A stretch of 6,442 nucleotides of DNA, from positions 1 to 6,442 of the forward strand of contig JAGHSR010000005.1 of NCBI GenBank assembly GCA_018065765.1. Direction: 5' to 3'. The notes beneath the pieces were generated by a model. It was not told where the DNA came from and did not search any database. It worked only from the letters and a program-made list of their open reading frames with translations. The number at the start of each line of letters is the position of its first letter. Positions within the stretch are counted from its first letter, which is position 1. The stretch comes from Candidatus Colicola coprequi. Lineage in GTDB: Bacteria; Bacteroidota; Bacteroidia; Bacteroidales; Paludibacteraceae. Shown here piece after piece: positions 1 to 5,347 of the stretch. Position numbers and translations under genes: made by a program.

Positions 1-11
1 AAATTATCGTG

Positions 12-42
12 CAAAAGTACAACATTTTTTTTGACCGCGCAA
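12..42 (-). promoter_or_regulatory. Bacteroidetes-type promoter, reading left out of the window
   Basis: On the minus strand, TACTTTTG (positions 19-12) matches the -7 consensus TAnnTTTG, and a TTG at 42-40 lies exactly 20 bases upstream, the normal spacing for the -33 element. The -7 box is embedded in GTACTTTTGCA, the same extended form as the O-methyltransferase promoter at 3017. Transcription would start near position 5 and run leftward, so the gene it serves is outside the window. It lies just beyond the T-run that ends the RNA-like structure at 53-251, so the two look like the end of one transcription unit and the start of the next on the same strand. The assignment is by consensus match only. 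Confidence 0.6.
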
Positions 43-52
43 ATTTTTTTGC

Positions 53-251
53 AAAAAAAGATACCGAACTGCTTTTACTCGAGAAAACTCCTGAAAACAG
101 GATTTGAGGTGTGCAAGTTCTTTGTAATCCGACCAACTTATCGCTACACTCACGTGGTCACGGCGGAAAGTATCGGCACGCCATTGAAGGTGTATGTACC
201 TCGTTGAATTGTATTTGTTGAGTTTTCCGGTCTCTTTGCAGTTCGGTATCT
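53..251 (-). ncRNA. candidate structured RNA of about 200 nt, or structured 3' UTR
   Basis: Read on the minus strand, 251-238 and 72-59 form a perfect 14-bp stem (AGATACCGAACTGC with its complement), and the closing arm runs into seven T (59-53), as at an intrinsic terminator. More pairs nest inside: GAAAACTC at 227-220 with 90-83, GAGGT at 202-198 with 110-106, and GACCA at 159-155 with 135-131. A small hairpin at 102-89 (TCCTG, loop TTTT, CAGGA) sits on the 3' strand of an internal loop; it competes for two bases with the second helix. A long rod with a closing stem and a 3'-side hairpin in a large internal loop resembles 6S RNA in size and outline, but I recognise no 6S sequence motif. No good promoter precedes 251: the nearest TAATGTTC matches poorly and lacks a -33 TTG. 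It may therefore be processed from, or simply be, the 3' UTR of the gene ending at 277. The T-run favours the minus strand. Confidence 0.4.
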
Positions 252-276
252 GAACATTAACGTCAACGAAAACCAT

Positions 277-1731
277 CTAATTATGCCATGCGACAGTAAG
301 GACTATTCGATGGGTTTGAGCAGTCATATCAGCCGGTTTCGTTTGGCATTCGTGAGCATAGAAATGTTGTCTCTGAAAACGGTATTGATAGCCCAGTTGA
401 GCCGTCGCATAATGACCACGATAGCCAAATGCTGCCCCTACAAAATGCGTCCCCTTGACATTACGAAAATCTAAATCTGTACGAACCGATGTTTCCGGCA
501 AGATACAGCGATAATCCGTGCGTTGGAAAGTAGATTCGTACGCATACCCCACATTAAGGAACAAGACAGGATGCAGCACCACCTCTCCGCCTATCTTGAG
601 TGTATGAATATCGTCTATGTCGCGCTGATGAGCGTAATCGTATTCCATAGAAACCAATCCGCGGTCGAAGATAGCAGCTGCTCCTACTGTAGTTCTCAAA
701 GGATTAATCAATCTATAGTTGAGCGAGATAGAGGGTGTTTGTTGACCGTGAGTTTTGTTGCCCTCCACATCCACGGCATAGTTGGCAGAGAGGATGTCCG
801 CGTTGGTCTTGGTCGTCATGGCAAGCGAAGTGGGAGTGATGAACGATAATCCCAATCGCAGGTTACGAATAGGGTGATAAATAACACCAAACGAACCATT
901 CACTCCCAAAGCAGACTGAGAAAGATAAGTATTGAGAGTCACGCTACTGCCAGACTGCGACCTTTCCTCATAACGCGTTGCCTTGGAGTAACTGAGTGTG
1001 CGCAGTCCCATTCCAATACCAATATACCAACGGTTGGATATATTACTACCCCACACCAGCGAATATTCATCCATTGAGCCAGATTCATCAACCGAGATGG
1101 CATACTTGACCGATTCGATGGGACTAAGGGTGGATTTCCATTCAGTGGCGCCATTGGCAGTTGTATCTATCATGTAGGCATCAAAACCTAAGCAACTGAG
1201 CCAGCCAATATTCTCATCATCCCAGCGTCCATCTGCACACAAATCCAAAAAATGAAGTCCTTGCGTTTTGTCAGCGACCACATTAGACAAAGAATATGCC
1301 TGTTGGGGCAAAGATGAGAATGAGGTGCGATGAAAATTCTTGATTCGTTGATAGGAGAACATAAGGTTGCTGTACACCAATCCTCTGCTGCGTTCAGGCG
1401 CACCAAACGCAAATACAGCTGACAATTGCGGAACAGTGAATCGATAACGTTTGTATGTTTCTTGTCCCGATTGCGCCACAAAATCCATATTCTCAGAGAA
1501 TGTAGCTAATAATTCGAAACGACGATACAAGCCCAATCCTGCCGGATTATCCAACACAGCGGAAGGGTCAGCCCCCACGGCAGTCATAGCACCTGCCATA
1601 CCGACATAGCGTGCCGTACCGATATTGTCACGTTCGGCAAAGACTTGTCCATCTTGTGCTGACAAAGACAAGGTCCACACAAGCGACAACAGCAAGCCAC
1701 AATATTTAACGACGGATGATGGCACGAACAA
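277..1731 (-). CDS. FadL/OmpP1/TodX-type outer-membrane beta-barrel protein
   Basis: This is probably an outer-membrane barrel of the OmpP1/FadL/TodX family, which moves hydrophobic or aromatic molecules across the outer membrane; Bacteroidetes members are often labelled hemin receptor without proof. A hydrophobic signal segment (about residues 11-24) ends in SLSA before QDG, predicting cleavage after A25. The family-typical N-terminal plug region follows: NIGTARYVGMAG (36-47), then ADPSAVLDNPAGLG (54-67). The rest alternates polar and hydrophobic residues as barrel strands do, and the C-terminus (RIVLTVAWHN) is a plausible last strand, though it ends in Asn rather than an aromatic residue. 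No ATG is possible: the frame opens after a stop at 1755-1753 and offers only CTG (1740), TTG (1731) or GTG (1725). All of these lie inside the end of the preceding gene, implying coupled translation. Fold assignment is fairly safe; substrate is unknown. It is last in the trpS operon. Confidence 0.8.
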   Translation of the reverse strand: MFVPSSVVKYCGLLLSLVWTLSLSAQDGQVFAERDNIGTARYVGMAGAMTAVGADPSAVLDNPAGLGLYRRFELLATFSENMDFVAQSGQETYKRYRFTVPQLSAVFAFGAPERSRGLVYSNLMFSYQRIKNFHRTSFSSLPQQAYSLSNVVADKTQGLHFLDLCADGRWDDENIGWLSCLGFDAYMIDTTANGATEWKSTLSPIESVKYAISVDESGSMDEYSLVWGSNISNRWYIGIGMGLRTLSYSKATRYEERSQSGSSVTLNTYLSQSALGVNGSFGVIYHPIRNLRLGLSFITPTSLAMTTKTNADILSANYAVDVEGNKTHGQQTPSISLNYRLINPLRTTVGAAAIFDRGLVSMEYDYAHQRDIDDIHTLKIGGEVVLHPVLFLNVGYAYESTFQRTDYRCILPETSVRTDLDFRNVKGTHFVGAAFGYRGHYATAQLGYQYRFQRQHFYAHECQTKPADMTAQTHRIVLTVAWHN

Positions 1732-1963
1732 CGGTATCAGGGTTTTGTCGAGTTATACTATCATCGAGGAATTCGATTGTGAAAGTAGGTTGCTCTGCAG
1801 GTTGCGCAGTAGAGACGGCTACGCGCTGTGTCGTACGTGCGGTGGTGGGCATTGAAGCCGTTTTGGGAATCCACACATAGACATCATCCACATAGTCGTT
1901 TGCCATCACCCACGAGCAGGCGATGGTTAGCACCAATAGTAATATGCCAAGCCAGCGTTTCAT
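1706..1963 (-). CDS. small secreted protein of unknown function, 85 aa
   Basis: I do not recognise a family. Residues 1-21 form a clear signal peptide: MKRW, then a hydrophobic core, then VMA before ND, a good signal peptidase I site after A21. A cysteine at 16 follows LTIA, but the -3 position is Thr, so a lipoprotein is less likely. The mature part, about 64 residues, starts with an acidic-aromatic stretch (NDYVDDVYVWIPK). It continues with a Thr/Ala/Pro/Gln-rich low-complexity linker (about 35-60) and ends in a charged tail (EFLDDSITRQNPDTVVRAIIRR split around 64-85). Its ATG overlaps the trpS stop by one base (TAATG), and its end overlaps the FadL-type frame by up to 26 bases, which supports real translation. 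The position suggests a periplasmic or envelope partner of the outer-membrane protein, by inference only. Confidence 0.65.
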   Translation of the reverse strand: MKRWLGILLLVLTIACSWVMANDYVDDVYVWIPKTASMPTTARTTQRVAVSTAQPAEQPTFTIEFLDDSITRQNPDTVVRAIIRR

Positions 1964-2949
1964 TATTTACGGAAACCTATGATTTCGCGAACTTCGCGGA
2001 GGGTTTGTTCAGCGCTCTCGGAGGCACGCTCAGCACCTTGACGCGCTACGCGAGTCAAATAATCTTCGTCTGCACGATATTGAAGAATACGCTCGCGAAT
2101 AGGTGCACAGAAGGCGTTGATATCAGCCGCGAGTTGTTTTTTCATATCGCCATAGCGAATTGCCATGTTGTTGTACTGATCGTTAAAGTAGTCGTAGGTC
2201 TGCTTATCCGACACTATCTCCATCATAGTGAATAGGTTGCGGATGGGTTCGGGTTTCTCTTGATTGAGCATGGTAGGACCACCGTCGGTGACAGCACGCA
2301 TAACTTTCTTCTTGATGGTAGCTTCATCATCGCACAAGTAAATAGCGTTTCCTTCGCTCTTGCCCATCTTGCCCGATCCGTCCAGTCCGGGCACTTTGAT
2401 TGCTTTGGCAGAAAAATGGTAGGACTCAGGTTCCTTAAAGTACTCCACCCCATAAATACGATTGAAACGACGCGCAAAGAGACGCATCATCTCCATATTC
2501 TGCTCTTGGTCTTTGCCTACGGGCACCTTGTCTGCCTTATGCGCAAGTACATCCGCTGCCATCAGGGTCGGATAGGTCAACAAGCCGGCATTGACATTGT
2601 CAGGCTGAGTGCGTGCCTTGTCCTTGAAAGACGTGACACGTTCCAATTCGCCCAAATAGGCATTCATATTGAAGTATAAATAGAGCTCAAGCACAGGTCT
2701 AACATCGCTCTGCACGTAGATTGGAGCTTTCTCCGGATCGATACCGCATGCCAGATATTCAGAGAGGATGGTACGTACCGAATTGCGAATATTGTCAGGC
2801 GTAGGGTGCGTCGTGAGTGAGTGCCAATCTGCGATGAAGAACATACATTGGTATTCGTTCTGCATCTGCACAAAACTTTTGACAGCCCCAAAATAATTAC
2901 CCAAATGCAAATTGCCCGTAGGGCGAATTCCGCTAATAACTTTCTCCAT
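1963..2949 (-). CDS. trpS: tryptophan--tRNA ligase
   Basis: Cytoplasmic class I aminoacyl-tRNA synthetase that activates tryptophan with ATP and charges tRNA-Trp. With the start at 2949 the protein is 328 residues, normal for bacterial TrpRS. The HIGH-type signature is HLGN at 15-18 within PTGNLHLGNYFG. The KMSKS-type loop is KMGKS at 194-198, and the GKDQEQNMEMMR segment at 145-156 and MAAD at 130-133 match the active-site region. An in-frame ATG exists further upstream at 3027, but the 26 extra residues would be translated from A/T-rich promoter DNA and precede the conserved MEKVISGIRPTG start, so I reject it. The promoter (2977-3007) would start transcription near 2970, leaving a leader of only about 20 nt. 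The stop TAA shares one base with the next gene's ATG, so translation is probably coupled. Gly instead of Ser in KMSKS is a known variant in this phylum as far as I recall. Confidence 0.95.
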   Translation of the reverse strand: MEKVISGIRPTGNLHLGNYFGAVKSFVQMQNEYQCMFFIADWHSLTTHPTPDNIRNSVRTILSEYLACGIDPEKAPIYVQSDVRPVLELYLYFNMNAYLGELERVTSFKDKARTQPDNVNAGLLTYPTLMAADVLAHKADKVPVGKDQEQNMEMMRLFARRFNRIYGVEYFKEPESYHFSAKAIKVPGLDGSGKMGKSEGNAIYLCDDEATIKKKVMRAVTDGGPTMLNQEKPEPIRNLFTMMEIVSDKQTYDYFNDQYNNMAIRYGDMKKQLAADINAFCAPIRERILQYRADEDYLTRVARQGAERASESAEQTLREVREIIGFRK

Positions 2950-2976
2950 TATTTGTTTTTTTGATTTATTTGCCTG

Positions 2977-3007
2977 CAAAATTACTGCAAAATTTTGACG
3001 TATGCAA
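2977..3007 (-). promoter_or_regulatory. promoter of the trpS operon
   Basis: On the minus strand TAATTTTG (2984-2977) matches TAnnTTTG, and TTG at 3007-3005 is exactly 20 bases upstream. The predicted transcript starts about 20 nt before the trpS ATG. It would drive trpS, the small secreted protein and the FadL-type gene. Its upstream part (2993-3007) coincides with the upstream part of the opposing promoter, so the two polymerases should exclude each other. The -7 box sits in one of two direct copies of CTGCAAAATT (2974-2983 and 2985-2994 on the plus strand). Confidence 0.65.
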
Positions 3008-3024
3008 GTTTTTTTGTACTTTTG
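2993..3024 (+). promoter_or_regulatory. promoter of the O-methyltransferase gene
   Basis: TACTTTTG at 3017-3024 matches the -7 consensus, and TTTTG at 2993-2997 stands 19 bases upstream as the -33 element. Transcription would begin near 3031, giving a leader of about 68 nt before the ATG at 3099. The -33 element is half of a perfect 10-base palindrome, CAAAATTTTG (2988-2997), located between the two divergent -7 boxes; it could also be an operator, though nothing proves that. Confidence 0.65.
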
Positions 3025-3098
3025 CAAAAGATTTTTAGCAGCGCAGACAACGAAAGCAACGAAAGATAATGTGAACCACCTGAAATTAAAGTGCCACC

Positions 3099-3743
3099 AT
3101 GGATATACAAGAATACATAGAGAAGCATAGTTCTGAAGAAACAGAATTGCTTAGGCAGATAACGCACACTACCCACTTGAACGTCATCAATCCGCACATG
3201 TTGTCCGGGCAAGTGCAGGGGCGATTGCTGGCTATGATAAGCCATATGATAAGACCTAAGCGCATCTTGGAACTCGGCACTTTTACCGGATATAGTGCCT
3301 TGTGTCTGGCAGAAGGTTTGAGCGAAAACGGCGAGATAGTGACCATTGAGCACAACGACGAGTTGGAGGAGATGATTCTTCATCACTTGGAACAGTCGCC
3401 ATTAGGAGAGAAGATTCGACTCAAAATAGGGGATGCCAAACAGATACTGAAGCACGATGATGAAGTCAAAGGGCAGAAGTATGACCTTGTCTTCATAGAC
3501 GCGGATAAGCGGGAGTACTGCACATACATGGAGGATGTCTATCCGCTTGTTGTACAAGGCGGATGGATACTTGCAGACAACACCCTATGGGACGGGCATG
3601 TCGTTGACCCAAGTTATGACAAAGACGCGCAGACTCTCGGACTGCGCGCATTCAATGATATGGTGGCGAAAGATGATCGCTTAGAGAAAGTGATTTTACC
3701 CATACGCGACGGGCTAACCATCATAAGAAAACGCCCTCAATAA
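3099..3743 (+). CDS. class I SAM-dependent O-methyltransferase, catechol/caffeoyl-CoA type
   Basis: A 214-residue Rossmann-fold methyltransferase of the divalent-metal-dependent O-methyltransferase family (COMT/CCoAOMT, YrrM/TrmR-like). The SAM-binding motif I is LELGTFTGYSALCLAEGL (57-74). The acidic residue that holds the SAM ribose is E84 in VTIEHN, and a GDA motif lies at 111-113. The metal-binding set is intact: D134 in FIDADK, then D160 and N161 in LADNTLW. The length is typical of the bacterial family. Bacillus TrmR of this family methylates 5-hydroxyuridine in tRNA, so a tRNA-modifying role is possible, but the family also methylates small catechols and I cannot tell which applies. 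The ATG at 3099 has no Shine-Dalgarno sequence, as is usual in this phylum. The gene is transcribed alone, divergent from trpS, and its last 23 bases overlap the end of mntP on the other strand. Confidence 0.9.
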   Translation: MDIQEYIEKHSSEETELLRQITHTTHLNVINPHMLSGQVQGRLLAMISHMIRPKRILELGTFTGYSALCLAEGLSENGEIVTIEHNDELEEMILHHLEQSPLGEKIRLKIGDAKQILKHDDEVKGQKYDLVFIDADKREYCTYMEDVYPLVVQGGWILADNTLWDGHVVDPSYDKDAQTLGLRAFNDMVAKDDRLEKVILPIRDGLTIIRKRPQ

Positions 3744-4296
3744 AGATTTTTAGACCTATCGTTACGAGAATAATTCCTCCTAACAACTCCACATTGAAGT
3801 GGAAACGTTGCCCCACATACACTCCAATCAGGTAGCCCATGAGAGAGAATAGAAAAGAAGTAAGGGCTATGATGGCGATAGCAAGCCAGAGCACGTGAGG
3901 AACGGGAATAAATATGACTCCCGTTGCAAGGGCGTCAATACTCGTCGCCACTGCTAACACAAACAACGTCTTCAACGAAAAATCATTGGGGCGGTCTGTC
4001 AGCGTAGCGGTCTTATGACATCCTTCCCACACCATCTTTCCTCCGATATACCCCAACAGCACAAGCGCGATGATGCCGGAATATTGATTAAAGAAGTTTG
4101 AAAACAGCGTGCCTGCATAGTACCCCATCAGCGGCATTAGTCCTTGGAAAAGCCCAAAGAGCACTGCCATCAGCCAAGGGTGTTGGCGTTTAGCGAATAC
4201 CTCGTGTACATCAACGGCTAATCCTTTAGCGACACTCACTGCAAAGCAGTCCATCGCCAATCCCACGCTAATCAATATAATAGTTAAAATATTCAA
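3721..4296 (-). CDS. mntP: manganese efflux pump MntP
   Basis: Inner-membrane Mn(II) exporter of the MntP (DUF204) family, which protects cells from excess manganese. The 191 residues contain about six hydrophobic segments in two similar halves. The two family-critical aspartates are present: D16 in AMDCFAVS and D121 in ATSIDALATG. The N-terminus MNILTIILISVGLAMD places the first Asp at residue 16, as in E. coli MntP, and this fixes the start even though the codon is TTG (4296-4294). Upstream in the same frame there is only one codon (AGA) before the def stop TGA, so no other start is possible. The gene therefore probably depends on ribosomes finishing def. The stop TGA lies inside the convergent methyltransferase gene. 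There is no room for a yybP-ykoY manganese riboswitch directly in front. Confidence 0.93.
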   Translation of the reverse strand: MNILTIILISVGLAMDCFAVSVAKGLAVDVHEVFAKRQHPWLMAVLFGLFQGLMPLMGYYAGTLFSNFFNQYSGIIALVLLGYIGGKMVWEGCHKTATLTDRPNDFSLKTLFVLAVATSIDALATGVIFIPVPHVLWLAIAIIALTSFLFSLMGYLIGVYVGQRFHFNVELLGGIILVTIGLKIFIEGVFL

Positions 4297-4299
4297 TCT

Positions 4300-4851
4300 T
4301 CAATTCTTCTTATACCTGTATCGGGCAACAGTCTTTCCCTTGGCTAAATTAAGCAATTTGCCACGAACCAGTGATTTGCGCAACGGTGAAATACGATCGG
4401 TAAAGACGTGTGCCTCCAGATGGTCATACTCATGGAGCACGATGCGTGCCTTAAAATCGGTGTAGGTATCGGTGTGCCATTGAAAATCGGCATCTTGATA
4501 TCGTATCGTGATGGTTCTGGGGCGAACGACATTCTCTGATATACCCGGCAGGGAGAGACAGCCTTCGCTATAAGCGCTAGTCTCTTCACTCAGTTCAATG
4601 ATTTCCGGATTGATAAACACCTGCCGGAAATCGGCACAATCGGGATAATCCTCTGCCAATTCAGATCCATCCACAAGAAATAGGCGAAGGGATTTGCCCA
4701 CTTGTGGAGCAGCCAAGCCACAACCTTCGGCTGCTGTAAGTGTTTCTTGCATATCGGCAATGAATTGCTTCACATCGATACTACCCTCCTCCACCATCTC
4801 AGTGGGTTTACGCAAGGCAGGTTGACCATATAAATAGATAGGTAGAATCAT
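4300..4851 (-). CDS. def: peptide deformylase
   Basis: Metalloenzyme that removes the formyl group from the N-terminal methionine of nascent proteins at the ribosome. All three family motifs are intact: GCGLAAPQ (43-50), EGCLSLPG (96-103) with metal ligand C98, and HEYDHLEAHVF (140-150) with ligands H140 and H144 and catalytic E141. Motif III has Ala147-His148 where many homologues have Gly-Val, a mild difference. The length of 183 residues is usual. The ATG at 4851 is preceded by A-rich sequence without a Shine-Dalgarno sequence, and the heptamer repeat begins 14 bases upstream. It follows ruvX by 88 bp and mntP follows it after 3 bp in the same reading frame. Native deformylases usually use Fe(II), which may matter next to a manganese exporter. 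Confidence 0.96.
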   Translation of the reverse strand: MILPIYLYGQPALRKPTEMVEEGSIDVKQFIADMQETLTAAEGCGLAAPQVGKSLRLFLVDGSELAEDYPDCADFRQVFINPEIIELSEETSAYSEGCLSLPGISENVVRPRTITIRYQDADFQWHTDTYTDFKARIVLHEYDHLEAHVFTDRISPLRKSLVRGKLLNLAKGKTVARYRYKKN

Positions 4852-4864
4852 ATTGTTTCATTTG

Positions 4865-4920
4865 TTATTTGTGATTGGTTATTTGTGATTTGTGATTGTT
4901 GATTGGTGATTGGTGATTAT
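4865..4920. repeat. imperfect 7-base tandem repeat, eight units, upstream of def
   Basis: Eight consecutive heptamers fill 4865-4920 on the plus strand: TTATTTG, TGATTGG, TTATTTG, TGATTTG, TGATTGT, TGATTGG, TGATTGG, TGATTAT. The consensus is TGATTKG, or CMAATCA on the def coding strand. A ninth degenerate unit, TCATTTG, precedes at 4858-4864. The array occupies most of the 88-bp gap between ruvX (ends 4940) and def (starts 4851) and ends 14 bases from the def start codon, so it would lie in the mRNA just upstream of the start. I find no -7/-33 promoter in the gap. It may be a slippage-prone sequence that varies between strains, or an unstructured A-rich leader. Confidence 0.8.
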
Positions 4921-4939
4921 TTATCTCGCGATGTTCGAA

Positions 4940-5347
4940 TCACAAGGAAGTCAGGTAGTCTTCAAGGATGATGCAGGCAGCTATTTTGTCCACCACGGCT
5001 TTGTTACGGCGTTGACTTCGGCTCATGCCTCCGGCTATCATAGCCTGATGTGCTAAGGTAGAAGTGAAACGTTCGTCAAACGGTATGAGTGGTATGGAGA
5101 AATGGTTACGAAACCAATTTTGAAACGGAATTATATACTGCATCGAAGCAGAATCCTGTCCATTGAGTTGCGTAGGATGGCCTATGACTACGGTGTCTAT
5201 TTCCCCCTTTTGCAGTTCTGCTGTGAGCCACGCCTGTAGTTCCGCAGTAGGAATGGTCAACAACGGATTAGCCGTTATGCGGAGTGGGTCCGTAACGGCT
5301 AATCCTGTTCGTTTTTGTCCGTAGTCAATGGCTAAGATGCGTCCCAT
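4940..5347 (-). CDS. ruvX: RuvX/YqgF family putative RNase H-fold nuclease
   Basis: A 135-residue protein of the YqgF family, an RNase H-like fold long annotated as a putative Holliday junction resolvase and linked in E. coli to 16S rRNA pre-processing and to transcription antitermination. Visible motifs are ILAIDYGQKRTGLAVTD (4-20) with the first acidic residue D8, VIGHP (54-58), DERFTST (91-97), and the C-terminal RRNKAVVDKIAACIILEDYL (113-132) with D120. D8, E92 and D120 would make up the metal-binding acidic site. Length and motif order are normal for the family. Its ATG overlaps the stop of the TPR gene by one base (TAATG), so the two are probably translated together. Which activity it has in this organism cannot be told from sequence. 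Confidence 0.92.
   Translation of the reverse strand: MGRILAIDYGQKRTGLAVTDPLRITANPLLTIPTAELQAWLTAELQKGEIDTVVIGHPTQLNGQDSASMQYIIPFQNWFRNHFSIPLIPFDERFTSTLAHQAMIAGGMSRSQRRNKAVVDKIAACIILEDYLTSL

Noticed and set aside
4..276. A 90-codon minus-strand reading frame beginning with ATG right after the stop of the FadL-type gene.
   Set aside because: It runs through both arms of the inverted-repeat structure, the T-run and the leftward promoter, its product has no recognisable domain and an odd composition ending in Lys/Cys-rich sequence, so the RNA explanation fits better. A real small protein is not excluded; absence of homologues would confirm the rejection.
1916..1963. The small secreted protein as a lipoprotein with Cys16.
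   Set aside because: The sequence before the cysteine is LTIAC with Thr at -3, which fits the lipobox poorly, and a better signal peptidase I site (VMA before ND) follows five residues later.
2260..2679. Long plus-strand frame opposite trpS, and similar frames opposite the FadL-type gene at 523-849 and elsewhere.
   Set aside because: They are antisense shadows of well-identified genes and show no domain or start context of their own.
2950..2976. T-box, tryptophan attenuator or other leader control of trpS.
   Set aside because: The predicted leader is only about 20 nt, too short for such elements, and no leader peptide with Trp codons is visible.
2950..3027. N-terminal extension of TrpS to an in-frame ATG at 3027.
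   Set aside because: The extension covers the predicted promoter and lies before the conserved TrpRS N-terminus, which starts at the ATG at 2949.
3093..3102. GCCACCATGG at the methyltransferase start, a perfect eukaryotic Kozak context.
   Set aside because: Everything around it is bacterial, with Bacteroidetes promoter elements directly upstream; the match is a coincidence.
4852..4939. The heptamer array as a CRISPR or as a promoter region.
   Set aside because: Units are 7 bases with no spacers, and no TAnnTTTG with a -33 partner is present on the minus strand in this gap.
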